Positions 45,071-54,667 of a stretch of 64,000 nt of DNA are shown here, piece after piece. Location: positions 237,054 to 301,053 of the forward strand of contig NZ_KZ984538.1 of the NCBI RefSeq assembly GCF_003574395.1, read 5' to 3'. The translations under genes and the position numbers were made by a program. Source of the stretch: Tabrizicola thermarum. GTDB taxonomy: Bacteria; Pseudomonadota; Alphaproteobacteria; Rhodobacterales; Rhodobacteraceae. The notes beneath the pieces were generated by a model that worked only from the letters and a program-made list of their open reading frames with translations, was not told the DNA's origin and ran no database searches. Within the stretch, counting starts at the first letter, position 1. Every line of letters begins with the position of its first letter.

Positions 45071-46615
45071 TCAGGACCGGGAGGGGCTGCGGAAGCCGCC
45101 GATCACCCGGTCGAGCAGCGCGTTGAGGTAAAGGCCGTTGGCCAGATGCACCCTCAGGCCAGCGGTGGCGGGGTGATGCGCCCAGAGCGGGAACAGCGCC
45201 TGGGCAAAGGCTGCAAGACCGAAGGACAGCAGCGCCAGCACGATCAGCGCCCATTCCAGCGCGCCGGACTCCGGGGCGGCGGGCAGCGAAGGGCCCCAGA
45301 CCGCCTGCGCCACCACCTGAAAGCCGAAGTAGGCCAGCGCAGCGGCCAGCGAGGCCGTCAGCGTCCGCCGCGTCAGCGCGCCGGGGGCGGCATCGGCCAG
45401 ACCCTGCGCGATGAGGTAGGAGACGCCGAAGATCAGGATCGCCCCCAGCGCCAGCGCCTGCGCCGACTTCTCGCCCACCAGCGCCGTGAAGCCCGCCGCC
45501 ACCGCGCCGTAAAGCAGCAGCGCCAGCCCGAAGGACCGCAGCACCGCGCCCAGGCCCGGCACGGCCACCGGCCCCGGCTTGCGGATCGCGTTCACCGCCT
45601 GCACCGCCCCGCCCGAGGACAGGAAGGCATGCGCCTTGTAAAGCGAATGCGCCACGATGTGCAAAAGCGCCAGCGCCCAGAGACCCAGCCCGCATTGCAG
45701 GAGCATGAAGCCCATCTGCGCCACGGTGGACCAGGCCAGCGCCGTCTTGACCGCGCTTTGCGTCAGCATCACCAGCGCACCGAACAGCGCCGTGAAGCCG
45801 CCGATCATCACCAGCGCCGCCATGGCCCCGGGGCTGGACTGGGCCAGACCCGCCAGCGAGATCAGCAGGACACCGCCCGAATTGATGATCCCCGCATGCA
45901 GCAGCGCCGAGACGGGCGTGGGCGCCTCCATCACCTCGGTCAGCCAGCCATGCACCGGGAAAGAGGCGCATTTCAGCGCCGCCGCCAGCACGACCAGGGC
46001 AATGCCTGTCTGCGCGGACAGGGGCAGGGTCGCGGCCGCGTTCAGGGCGGCCAGATCCACCGTTCCCAGGCCCTGCCAGAACAGCAGCGCCGCCGCGACC
46101 AGCGCCAGATCGCCCGCGCCCCAGACGCGGATGAACTTGGCCGCAGCCCGCCGCGCCTCGGCACGTTCGGGGTAGAACAGCAACAGTTGCCGCAGGATCA
46201 GCCCGGTCGCCACGAAGGCCGCGATCATCACCGGCAGGCTCGCGGCCTGCACCAGCACCAGCACCGCAGCCACCGCCGCAAGCGTCAGCGCATGGAACGC
46301 ACCCTCGCGCGCCTCGCCATCCAGATAGCGGCGAGCATAGCGCGTCACTACCCAGCCCACGAAGGCTACGAGCAGCGCCATCGTCACGCTGACGGCATCA
46401 AGGCGCATCAGCGCCGTCCCGCCGAGGTCCAGCACCTGCGGCCCCATCATCAGAAGTTGCCCAAGGCTACCCGCCGCCAGTGCAAGGGCGGCCAGAGTCG
46501 CCCCTTCGGCCAGACGCGGCAGGGCTCCGGGGCGGCGGCCCGGACGGGCAAGGAACGGAAGGGCCGCCGCCATGAGCGGCAGAGGGGCAAGGGCTGATAG
46601 CGCAAGGTCGGGCAT
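45071..46615 (-). CDS. dabB: Inorganic carbon transport membrane subunit DabB (NuoL/MrpA-like)
   Basis: A 514-residue membrane protein with about 13 helices, related to the proton-pumping NuoL/antiporter subunits. The proton_antipo_M pattern is present: [37 protein letters not shown] and [32 protein letters not shown]. It probably passes cations to drive CO2 hydration by DabA. GGAGG lies before the ATG at 46615. First gene of the dabBA operon, divergent from a LysR gene. Confidence 0.92.
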   Translation of the reverse strand: MPDLALSALAPLPLMAAALPFLARPGRRPGALPRLAEGATLAALALAAGSLGQLLMMGPQVLDLGGTALMRLDAVSVTMALLVAFVGWVVTRYARRYLDGEAREGAFHALTLAAVAAVLVLVQAASLPVMIAAFVATGLILRQLLLFYPERAEARRAAAKFIRVWGAGDLALVAAALLFWQGLGTVDLAALNAAATLPLSAQTGIALVVLAAALKCASFPVHGWLTEVMEAPTPVSALLHAGIINSGGVLLISLAGLAQSSPGAMAALVMIGGFTALFGALVMLTQSAVKTALAWSTVAQMGFMLLQCGLGLWALALLHIVAHSLYKAHAFLSSGGAVQAVNAIRKPGPVAVPGLGAVLRSFGLALLLYGAVAAGFTALVGEKSAQALALGAILIFGVSYLIAQGLADAAPGALTRRTLTASLAAALAYFGFQVVAQAVWGPSLPAAPESGALEWALIVLALLSFGLAAFAQALFPLWAHHPATAGLRVHLANGLYLNALLDRVIGGFRSPSRS

Positions 46616-46675
46616 GTCGGCCTCCGGGGTTCGGGGTGGTCCCGGTCGATCTAGCAGTTGCCTTGCATCCAGAAA

Positions 46676-46715
46676 ATTACATATAATGCGAGTTATCATT
46701 CGATCTGGTAGAAGA
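46676..46715. promoter_or_regulatory. Divergent dabB / LysR control region
   Basis: An AT-rich stretch in the 100-bp gap (46616-46715) contains the dyad ATAA-N6-TTAT at 46683-46696. LTTRs such as CbbR or CcmR bind comparable AT-rich dyads between themselves and their target. The assignment is positional. Confidence 0.4.
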
Positions 46716-47588
46716 ATGAGCCAACTCAACCTGCACCACCTGCGCCTGTTCCGGGCCGTGGCCCGCGACGGCACGCTGACGGGGGCGGCGCGCGCGCTGA
46801 ACCTGTCGCAGTCGGCGCTGTCCACTCAGCTGCGCGCGCTTGAGGCGGCGCTGGGCCAGGACCTGTTCGAACGCCGCGGACGGGGCCTTGTGCTGACCGA
46901 AGCCGGGCGCATCGCACTTGACCATGCCGAGGCGATCTTCCGCACCGCCGAGGATCTGACCGCCACCCTGCGCGAAACCGGCCGGGCGCGGCGGGCGCTG
47001 CGGGTGGGCGCGCTGGCCACCCTGTCGCGCAACTTCCAGATGCAGTTCCTTCACCCGCTGATCGGGCGGGCGGATGTCGAGGTGGTGCTGCGCGCCGGGT
47101 CGCAGGACGAGCTTCTGCGCGGGCTGGAGGCGCTGGCGCTGGATGTGGTGCTGACCAACCTGGCCCCGGCCAGCGATGCAGCAAGCCCCTGGCTGGTGCA
47201 TCGGCTGGACGAACAGCCCGTGGGGCTGATCGGCACGCCTGCGCGGCTTGGCCCCGGCCCCCTGCCCCTGCGCGACCTCATGGCCGGTCAGCCGCTGATC
47301 CTGCCCGCGCGGGGCAGCGCGCTGCGGGCGGGCTTCGATGCGCTGGCCGCCCGGCTGGACGTGAGCCCCGCAATCGCGGCCGAGGTGGACGACATGGCGA
47401 TGATCCGCCTTCTGGCGCGGGCCGATGCGGGGCTGGCCGTCATCCCGCCCATCGTCGTGCAGGACGAACTCGCCGCGGGCCTGCTGGTCGAGGCCGCCCG
47501 CCTGCCCGGCATCGGCGAGGCTTTCCTCGCCGTCACCCGGGCCCGGCGCTTTCCCAACCCTCTCCTGACCGATGTCCTGCCAGGCTGA
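46716..47588 (+). CDS. LysR-family regulator, likely of the DAB operon
   Basis: A 290-residue LTTR. Residues 1-60 carry the HTH (LNLHHLRLFRAVARDGTLTGAARALNLSQSALSTQLRALEAALGQDLFERRGRG); the effector domain follows. ATG at 46716 has GTAGAAGA upstream; the frame is open to 46572 but those codons overlap the dabB start. Divergence from dabBA, as in DAB and CbbR systems elsewhere, suggests it senses carbon status. The effector is unknown. Confidence 0.85.
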   Translation: MSQLNLHHLRLFRAVARDGTLTGAARALNLSQSALSTQLRALEAALGQDLFERRGRGLVLTEAGRIALDHAEAIFRTAEDLTATLRETGRARRALRVGALATLSRNFQMQFLHPLIGRADVEVVLRAGSQDELLRGLEALALDVVLTNLAPASDAASPWLVHRLDEQPVGLIGTPARLGPGPLPLRDLMAGQPLILPARGSALRAGFDALAARLDVSPAIAAEVDDMAMIRLLARADAGLAVIPPIVVQDELAAGLLVEAARLPGIGEAFLAVTRARRFPNPLLTDVLPG

Positions 47589-47683
47589 GGCGGCCTCGGC
47601 TGACGACCATGCGGGGCCGACATCCGATGTGCAGCCGCAGCGGCCGTGATTGCGCATGTCGGATCTGTCCCGGCCAGACCTCT

Positions 47684-48048
47684 GGTCATGCGTGGCTGAC
47701 CGACCGCGCGCGCGTCGTGTTTCTCAACCATATCACTTCGGCCACCGCGCTGGTCTTTCCCATCGAGCGGATCGTGGCCGAGGCCCGGGCGCGCGGCATC
47801 TGGTCGGTGATCGACGATGCCCATAGGCCCGGCATATCCTGCTGGACCTGAACGCTCTGGGGGCCGATTTCCATGCAGACAATTGCCACAAACGGATGAT
47901 GTCGCCCAAGGGCGCGGGTTTCCTGCATGTCCGGCCGGATCCTGCTGCGGATGGATGAGGCTTTCGAAGGATCGATGCGGGACTCCACCGGATCATCGAC
48001 ATGGTCGAAGCCGAAATCCGCGAGATCATCGACGGCAAGCGGGCCTGA
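47684..48048 (+). pseudogene. Class-V aminotransferase remnant
   Basis: One frame reads HAWLTDRARVVFLNHITSATALVFPIERIVAEARARGIWSVIDDAH, the middle of isopenicillin-N-epimerase-type aminotransferases. After about 47832 the match continues in another frame: [36 protein letters not shown], then TGA. A single missing C between 47832 and 47833 (expected PGHILLDL) explains the shift. The PLP-lysine segment [14 protein letters not shown] is still readable. The first third of the gene is missing; a further readable stretch (RRIDAGLHRIIDMVEAEIREIIDGKRA) ends at 48048. Confidence 0.75.
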
Positions 48049-48057
48049 TCCGACCAT

Positions 48058-48522
48058 CTACAGGATGCGCGCCAGCCCGCCCTTGACCCGGCGCAGGGGG
48101 ATCGACGACTCGATGGAGGCCACCCCGCGCACCTTGGTCAGGCGACCGACCAGAAACCGCTCGAACTCACCCAGGCCGCTGGTGACCACCCGCAACAGGT
48201 AATCGCGGTTTCCGGTCATCAGCCAGCAATCCACGACCTCGGGGAAGGCGCTGATCGCCGCCTCGAAATGCGCCAGAGCCTCGTCCACCTGCTTGTCCAG
48301 CTGGACCGAGACGAAGACCGTGACCCCGAAGCCCAGGGCCTCTTCGTCGATCAGCGCGGCATAGCCGCTGATGATCCCGGCCTCTTCCAGCCACCGCAGG
48401 CGTCGGGCGGTAGGCGACGGGCTGAGGCCGATCCGCGTCGCAAGATCGTTGATCGAAAGACGGCCGTCCCTGTGCAGAGCGCGCAGGATTTCGGTATCGA
48501 AGCGGTCAAGGTTGGCGGACAT
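48058..48522 (-). CDS. Lrp/AsnC-family transcriptional regulator
   Basis: A 154-residue regulator: HTH in RFDTEILRALHRDGRLSINDLATRIGLSPSPTARRLRWLEEAGIISGYAALID and the RAM/Lrp domain (FVSVQLDKQVDEALAHFEAAISAFPEVVDCWLMTGNRDYLLRVV). It is divergent from the transketolase-like gene with 130 bp between starts, so it probably controls that gene in response to an amino acid. ATG at 48522. Confidence 0.88.
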   Translation of the reverse strand: MSANLDRFDTEILRALHRDGRLSINDLATRIGLSPSPTARRLRWLEEAGIISGYAALIDEEALGFGVTVFVSVQLDKQVDEALAHFEAAISAFPEVVDCWLMTGNRDYLLRVVTSGLGEFERFLVGRLTKVRGVASIESSIPLRRVKGGLARIL

Positions 48523-48652
48523 CTGCGTGTGATCCGTATTTCCTGGTGATTTGCACTTCGTAAGGCCATTCCAGCACGCGGAATAGCTGAAAAACAGCGC
48601 AAGTCCGGCCCTATGCTGCTGCAAAGGCACGACAGGATCAGGATCACCCGCC

Positions 48653-51016
48653 ATGACCGATCTCAAGACCGTGGAACAGCGCCTTCTGTGGCTGTCGCAC
48701 TGGATGATCCATCACGCCAATCACATCCGCCCGAAAGTCGATGCCATCAAGACCGGCGGTCACCAGGCGTCCTCGGCCTCGATGGTCTCGATCCTGACCG
48801 CGCTCTACTTTTCGGCACTGCGACCCCAAGACCGGGTGGCGGTGAAGCCCCATGCCGCGCCGGTGTTTCATGCGATCCAGTATCTGATGGGCAATCTTGA
48901 CCGCGCAAGGATGGAAGGCTTTCGCGGCTTCGGTGGCGTGCAGTCCTACCCCTCGCGCACCAAGGATGTCGATGATGTGGACTTTTCCACCGGCTCGGTC
49001 GGGCTGGGCGTGGCAATGACCTCCTTTGCCTCGCTGATCCAGGACTATGTCACCGCAAAGCCCTGGGGTCAGGGCCGCGCGCTCGGCCGCATGGTGGCGC
49101 TGGTCGGCGACGCCGAACTGGATGAGGGCAACGTCTACGAGGCGCTGCAAGAGGGCTGGAAGAATGGCCTGCGCAACTGCTGGTGGATCATCGACTACAA
49201 CCGCCAGTCCCTTGACGGCATCGTGCGCGAGGGGCTTTTCGCCCGGATCGAGGCGATCTTCACCGCCTTCGGCTGGGATGTGGTGCGGGTGAAATACGGC
49301 GCGCTGCAACGCGCGGCCTTCGCCGAACCGGGCGGGGCGGCGCTTCGTGACTGGATCGACCGCTGTCCGAACGCGCATTATTCGGTACTGACCTTCATGG
49401 GCGGTGCGGTCTGGCGCAAACGGCTGCTCGACGACCTGGGAGACCAGGGCGACGTGACCCGTTTGATTGACGCCCGGACCGACGCGGAACTTGCCGCCCT
49501 GATGGAGAACCTGGGCGGGAACTGCGTCGAGACGATGGCCGCGACCTTTGCTGCCATCGACCACGACCGCCCGGTCTGTTTCCTGGCCTACACGATCAAG
49601 GGCTGGGGCACCCCCATCGCCGGGCACAAGGACAACCACGGCGGGCTGATGACGCAGGCCCAGTTCGAGGCCTGGCAGGACCACATGGGCGTGCCGAAGG
49701 GACAGGAATGGGACCGCCTGGCCACGATCGCCGATCCGGCGGCCTTTCAGAACTGGCTGGACCGCGTGCCCTTCTTCGCCCAGGGCCTCCGCCGCTTTCA
49801 CGACCATGCCATCCCGGTGCCGAAGATTGCGCCGCCGACCGACCGCGTGATCTCGACCCAGATGGCCTTCGGCAAGATCCTCGACGACCTTGCCCGTGGC
49901 GACAGCCCACTGGCCGCGCGGATCGTCACCACCTCTCCGGACGTGACTGGCACGACGAGCCTCGGCCCCTGGGTCAACCGCCGCAAGCTCTTTGCCCGGA
50001 CGGCGCAGGCGGACGCGTTCATCGAACACCGCATCCCCTCGACCGCGAGATGGGAGTTCGCCCCCGAGGGTCAGCATATCGAACTGGGGATCGCCGAGAT
50101 GAACCTGTTCCTGCTGCTGGGGGCGGCCGGGCTGAGCCACAGCCTGTTCGGCAAGCGCCTGTTTCCCATCGGCACGGTCTACGACCCCTTCGTGCATCGC
50201 GGCCTGGATGCGCTGAACTATGCCTGCTATCAGGACGCGCGCTTCATCATCGTCGGCACGCCTTCGGGCGTGACCCTGGCGCCGGAAGGTGGCGCGCATC
50301 AGTCGATCGGGACGCCTCTGACCGGCCTGTCGCAGGACGGGCTGGCGGCCTTTGAACCTGCCTTTGCGGATGAACTGGCGGTCATCCTGGAATGGGCCTT
50401 CGACTATCTGCAACGCGATGGCAAAGGCGATGCGGACGAACGCACCTGGCTGCGCGACGAAACCGGCGGTTCGGTCTATCTGCGCCTGACCACGAACCCC
50501 CTCGAACAGCCGGGCAAACGGCATGACGACGCGTTTCGCCAAGGGTCGATCGACGGGGCCTACTGGCTGCGCAAGCCCGGCCCCAACAGCGATGTGGTGA
50601 TCGCCTATCAGGGAGCAGTCGCCCCCGAGGCCATCGCTGCCGCCGGGATCATCGGTGAGCATCGCCGCGATGTGGGCGTTCTGGCTGTCACCTCGGCGGA
50701 TCGGCTGAACGCGGGCTGGACTGCGGCGCAACGCGCCCGCGCCCGCGGCAACGCGGCGGCGCGCAGCCATGTCGAAACGCTGTTCGCCGATCTGCCGCGC
50801 GACTGCCTGATTGTCACCGTCATCGACGGTCACCCCGCCACGCTTGCCTGGCTTGGATCGGTCGCCGGGCACAAGACCGTGTCGCATGGGGTCGAGCATT
50901 TCGGCCAGACCGGCACCATCGGCGAACTCTACCGGCATTTCGGGCTGGACCGACAGGCGCTTGCGCGATCGGGGCTGGAACTTTCCGCAGGCTCGCGCCG
51001 GGTCACGCGCGGGTGA
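48653..51016 (+). CDS. Transketolase / pyruvate dehydrogenase E1-like TPP enzyme
   Basis: A 787-residue protein with the AceE-like order of domains. The TPP-binding motif is GDAELDEGNVYEALQEGWKNGLRNCWWIIDYNRQS; the second domain holds EFAPEGQHIELGIAEMNLFLLLGAAGLSH with the catalytic Glu. SSASMVSILTALYF and FSTGSVGLGVAMTSFASLIQDY are the early transketolase blocks. It lacks the E1p length (about 885) and no E2/E3 genes are nearby, so it is an atypical 2-oxo-acid or ketol enzyme. The Lrp gene opposite suggests amino-acid-linked control. AGGATC precedes the ATG. Confidence 0.75.
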   Translation: MTDLKTVEQRLLWLSHWMIHHANHIRPKVDAIKTGGHQASSASMVSILTALYFSALRPQDRVAVKPHAAPVFHAIQYLMGNLDRARMEGFRGFGGVQSYPSRTKDVDDVDFSTGSVGLGVAMTSFASLIQDYVTAKPWGQGRALGRMVALVGDAELDEGNVYEALQEGWKNGLRNCWWIIDYNRQSLDGIVREGLFARIEAIFTAFGWDVVRVKYGALQRAAFAEPGGAALRDWIDRCPNAHYSVLTFMGGAVWRKRLLDDLGDQGDVTRLIDARTDAELAALMENLGGNCVETMAATFAAIDHDRPVCFLAYTIKGWGTPIAGHKDNHGGLMTQAQFEAWQDHMGVPKGQEWDRLATIADPAAFQNWLDRVPFFAQGLRRFHDHAIPVPKIAPPTDRVISTQMAFGKILDDLARGDSPLAARIVTTSPDVTGTTSLGPWVNRRKLFARTAQADAFIEHRIPSTARWEFAPEGQHIELGIAEMNLFLLLGAAGLSHSLFGKRLFPIGTVYDPFVHRGLDALNYACYQDARFIIVGTPSGVTLAPEGGAHQSIGTPLTGLSQDGLAAFEPAFADELAVILEWAFDYLQRDGKGDADERTWLRDETGGSVYLRLTTNPLEQPGKRHDDAFRQGSIDGAYWLRKPGPNSDVVIAYQGAVAPEAIAAAGIIGEHRRDVGVLAVTSADRLNAGWTAAQRARARGNAAARSHVETLFADLPRDCLIVTVIDGHPATLAWLGSVAGHKTVSHGVEHFGQTGTIGELYRHFGLDRQALARSGLELSAGSRRVTRG

Positions 51017-51215
51017 TGCCCGTTCCAGCCGCAGCGCACGCCAGCCGCGCGTCAAGCGCCTGCCGGACCCGGACAGAGCGGCATCCGCAGAAGAAGGATC
51101 GTCGGCAGGCCCGGCCTGTCTGCCAATCCGCCGCCCCGTGACCGCCTCTGCCCCTCGCGGCTTGAGTTTGCTGCTGCGGGCCAATACACCAAGAGGATCA
51201 AGGAAGGACGTCCTC

Positions 51216-52250
51216 ATGCGCATTCACCAGGACCTTGCCGACACGATCGGAAACACGCCGCTTCTGAAGCTGAAGCGCGCCAGCGAGATCACGGGCTGCA
51301 CCATCCTGGGCAAGGCCGAGTTCATGAACCCCGGCCAGTCGGTCAAGGACCGGGCCGCGCTTTACATCATCCGGGACGCGGTCGCGAAGGGCCTGCTGAA
51401 ACCCGGCGGCACCATTGTCGAGGGCACGGCAGGCAACACCGGGATCGGGCTGGCGCTGGTGGGGGCGTCGATGGGGTTTCGGACGGTGATCGTGATCCCC
51501 GAGACGCAAAGCCAGGAAAAGAAGGACATGCTGCGGTTGGCCGGGGCGGAGCTGGTGCAGGTTCCCGCCGCCCCCTACCGCAACCCGAACAACTATGTCC
51601 GCTACTCGGGCCGTCTGGCCGAGGCGCTGGCCAAGACCGAACCGAACGGCGCGATCTGGGCGAACCAGTTTGACAACGTGGCCAACCGCCAGGCCCATAT
51701 CGAGACGACGGGCCCCGAGATCTGGGAACAGACCGGCGGCAAGGTGGACGGCTTCATCTGCGCCGTGGGCTCGGGCGGGACGCTGGCGGGTGTGGCCGCC
51801 GCCCTGCAACCGAAAGGCGTGAAGATCGGGCTCGCCGACCCCGAAGGCGCTGCGCTGCACAGCTACTACACCACGGGCAAGCTGGAGGCGCCGGGCTCAT
51901 CTATCACCGAAGGCATCGGCCAGGGGCGGATCACCGCGAACCTGGAAGGCTTCACCCCGGACTTCAGCTATCGCATCCCCGATGCCGAGGCGCTTCCGAT
52001 CATCTTCGATCTACTGACGGAAGAGGGCCTCTGCATGGGCGGCTCGACCGGCATCAACATCGCCGGCGCGATCCGGATGGCGCGCGAGATGGGTCCGGGC
52101 AAGACCATCGTCACCATCCTGTGCGACTACGGCAGCCGCTATCAGTCCAAGATCTACAACCCGACCTTCCTGCGCGAGAAGGGCCTTCCGGTCCCGCAGT
52201 GGCTGGACCGTCCGGCCCGTCCGATCCCGCCGGTCTTCGAGGACGCATGA
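51216..52250 (+). CDS. cysK: Cysteine synthase A (O-acetylserine sulfhydrylase)
   Basis: A 344-residue PLP enzyme. Lys44 in NPGQSVKDRAALYII binds PLP; EGTAGNTGIGLALV and VGSGGTLAGVAAAL are the substrate and phosphate loops; LCMGGSTGINIAGAI is the late motif. About 30 residues longer than E. coli CysK, as in the CysK2-like alphaproteobacterial group. AAGGAAGGAC precedes the ATG. Its stop codon overlaps the MscS ATG as ATGA. Confidence 0.88.
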   Translation: MRIHQDLADTIGNTPLLKLKRASEITGCTILGKAEFMNPGQSVKDRAALYIIRDAVAKGLLKPGGTIVEGTAGNTGIGLALVGASMGFRTVIVIPETQSQEKKDMLRLAGAELVQVPAAPYRNPNNYVRYSGRLAEALAKTEPNGAIWANQFDNVANRQAHIETTGPEIWEQTGGKVDGFICAVGSGGTLAGVAAALQPKGVKIGLADPEGAALHSYYTTGKLEAPGSSITEGIGQGRITANLEGFTPDFSYRIPDAEALPIIFDLLTEEGLCMGGSTGINIAGAIRMAREMGPGKTIVTILCDYGSRYQSKIYNPTFLREKGLPVPQWLDRPARPIPPVFEDA

Positions 52251-54667
52251 GGCGGCTTCTTGGCGGGCTTCTTCTGATCCTGGCGCTGGTGGCGGGTCCA
52301 CTGGCGGCACAGGATCTAAAGGCGCCGCCAGACCCGCAGGACATCGTCGGCGACGGTTCTGTCCTGGACTATGGCGACTGGGACAAGATGGCGGGGCGCG
52401 CCGAGGCCGAGATCGCCGACCGGAACACCTCCAACGACCGGCTTGAAGAAATCCGTGGCCATCTGGCGCAATGGCGCGCGGCACTTCTGACGGCGCAGAA
52501 CGCGAACTCGGCGCGGATCGCAACGCTGCGCGAACAGATCGCCGCGCTGGGCCCCTCCCCCGCCGATGGCGAGACCGAGGCCGAAGAGATTTCCAGCCGA
52601 CGGCAGGAACTGGCGCAGCAACTGGTCAAGCTCCAGGCCCCGGGCATTGCCGCCGAAGAAGGCTATCGCCGGGCCGACGGGTTGATCCGCGAGATCGACC
52701 GCACCCTGCGCGAACGGCAGGCGGACCAGCTTTTGCAGCTTTGGCCCTCGCCGCTGAACCCCGCGAACTGGCCCGAGGCCGCGATCGGCCTTGCCGACAC
52801 GGTGCAGCGGCTCTGGGACGAGATGGCCGAGGCATGGAACGATCCCGAGGCCCGCGAAAAGCTGTTCGACAACCTGCCGCTGATCGTGGTGCTGGTGATC
52901 GTGGCACTTGCGCTGGTGATCTACGTCCGGCGCTGGATCGAGCTGTTTGCCGAACGGCTACAGGCAGGCGCTTCGGTCCGGGGGCGGCACTTCTGGGCCC
53001 TGATCGCCAGCATGGGCGGGATCGTCCTGCCGACGCTGGGCGTCATTTCCCTGTCCTGGGCGCTTCTGGCAAGCGGTATGCCGGGCGAGATCGGCACCCA
53101 GATCGCCCTTGTGCTGCCCATTGCCGGGCTGGTGGTCTTTTCGATGGCCTGGCTTGGCGCACGCGCCTTCCCGCGCCTTCAGGACGATAATGCTGTCCTG
53201 CCGCTGCCGCCCGAGCGACGGGCCGAGGGCCGGTTCCTGTCGGTGATGATGGGGCTTGTGATCGCCGCCGAAATGCTCCGCTCCGCAGCGATGGACGCGC
53301 AGGCCTATTCGGATGCGACGACGTCGGTGATGTCCTTCCCCATCCTGTTGACCGGCGGCCTGGTGCTGATCCGGCTGGGCGGCACACTGCGCCGGACGCG
53401 CGACGTGGACGAGAAATCCGCAAACTACGGGCTGCGTCTGATCCAGATTCTGGCCCGCGGCTTGACGGTGCTGGGGATCGTCGGGCCGGGGCTGGCGGCT
53501 TTTGGCTATGTCCAGGCCGCCGAGGCGGTGATCTATCCGGCGATGATGTCCTTTGCGCTGGTGGCCTTCTTGTTCATCCTGCAACGGCTGATCGGCGATG
53601 CCTGGGCGCTGGTGACCAGATCGGAAGAGACGGCCCGCGACGCCCTGGTGCCAGTGCTGGCGGGTTTTGCCCTGTCGATTGCCGCGCTGCCGCTTCTGGC
53701 GCTGATCTGGGGCGCGCGCCTGTCCGACCTGACCGAGCTCTGGACGCGCTTTACCGAAGGGTTCCAGATCGGCAGCACGAAGATCTCGCCCTCGAATTTC
53801 CTGATCTTCGCCGTGGTTTTCCTGATCGGCTACATGCTGACGCGGTTGTTCCAGGGCGCGCTGCGCACCACGATCCTGCCGAAGACGCGGATGGAACGCG
53901 GTGGCCAGACTGCCCTGGTCGCGGGCGTGGGCTATGTCGGTGTCTTTCTGGCCGGACTGATCGCGATCAATGCTGCGGGGCTGGACCTGTCGGGCCTTGC
54001 CATCGTCGCCGGTGCCCTGTCGGTCGGTATCGGTTTCGGCCTGCAGAACATCGTGTCGAACTTCATCTCGGGCATCATCCTTCTGGTCGAGCGTCCGGTC
54101 AGCGAAGGCGACTGGATCGAGGTCGGCGGCGTGCAGGGCAAGGTGCGGGCGATCTCCGTCCGATCGACCCGGATCGAGACCTTCGACCGCAACGACGTGA
54201 TCGTGCCGAACGCCGATCTCATCACCGGACGGGTGACGAACTGGACGCGGTTCAACCTGTCCGGCCGGCTGATCGTGCCGGTTGGCGTGGCCTATGGATC
54301 GGATACCCGCAAGGTCGAACGCATCCTGCGCGAGATAGCCGAGGCTCAACCCCTGACCGTGCTGAACCCGCCGCCGCTGGTGGTGTTGACCGGCCTTGGC
54401 AGCGATGCGATCCAGTTCGAGATCCGCGTCATCCTGCGCGATGTGAACTTCCTCTTGTCGGTGCGCAGCGAGATCAACCACCAGATCATCGAGCGTTTCG
54501 CCGCCGAAGGCATCGAGATCCCCTTCGCCCAGTCGGATGTCTCGCTGCGCAATGTGGACGAGATCGTCGACGGTCTGCTGCGGCTGCGCGAGACCCCCGA
54601 AGCGAAAGCGCGAGCGCGCCGAAGGTCCGGCCCTGCCCCGGCGATCGACAAGGATGACAGCGGATGA
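52247..54667 (+). CDS. Mechanosensitive ion channel, DUF3772 plus MscS domain
   Basis: An 806-residue envelope protein. Signal peptide at 1-21 (LLILALVAGPLAA), periplasmic coiled DUF3772 domain about residues 25-190, about ten membrane helices from residue 200 to 620, then the MscS core: GLDLSGLAIVAGALSVGIGFGLQNIVSNFISGIILLVERPVSEGDWIEV, and the beta domain with VPNADLITGRVTNW. Large K-type MscS channels of this kind protect from osmotic downshock. It is tied by ATGA overlaps to cysK before it and AlaX after it. Confidence 0.92.
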   Translation: MRRLLGGLLLILALVAGPLAAQDLKAPPDPQDIVGDGSVLDYGDWDKMAGRAEAEIADRNTSNDRLEEIRGHLAQWRAALLTAQNANSARIATLREQIAALGPSPADGETEAEEISSRRQELAQQLVKLQAPGIAAEEGYRRADGLIREIDRTLRERQADQLLQLWPSPLNPANWPEAAIGLADTVQRLWDEMAEAWNDPEAREKLFDNLPLIVVLVIVALALVIYVRRWIELFAERLQAGASVRGRHFWALIASMGGIVLPTLGVISLSWALLASGMPGEIGTQIALVLPIAGLVVFSMAWLGARAFPRLQDDNAVLPLPPERRAEGRFLSVMMGLVIAAEMLRSAAMDAQAYSDATTSVMSFPILLTGGLVLIRLGGTLRRTRDVDEKSANYGLRLIQILARGLTVLGIVGPGLAAFGYVQAAEAVIYPAMMSFALVAFLFILQRLIGDAWALVTRSEETARDALVPVLAGFALSIAALPLLALIWGARLSDLTELWTRFTEGFQIGSTKISPSNFLIFAVVFLIGYMLTRLFQGALRTTILPKTRMERGGQTALVAGVGYVGVFLAGLIAINAAGLDLSGLAIVAGALSVGIGFGLQNIVSNFISGIILLVERPVSEGDWIEVGGVQGKVRAISVRSTRIETFDRNDVIVPNADLITGRVTNWTRFNLSGRLIVPVGVAYGSDTRKVERILREIAEAQPLTVLNPPPLVVLTGLGSDAIQFEIRVILRDVNFLLSVRSEINHQIIERFAAEGIEIPFAQSDVSLRNVDEIVDGLLRLRETPEAKARARRRSGPAPAIDKDDSG

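Noticed and set aside
42754..45126. 790-codon open frame on the plus strand
   Set aside because: Antisense of dabA, caused by GC bias at third positions; no ribosome site or motif.
51017..51215. Possible SAM-type riboswitch before cysK
   Set aside because: The 199-bp gap has no recognisable aptamer core; only ordinary GC hairpins.
48644..51223. 859-codon open frame on the minus strand
   Set aside because: It is the antisense shadow of the transketolase-like gene; composition is Arg/Gly/His-rich with no domain pattern.
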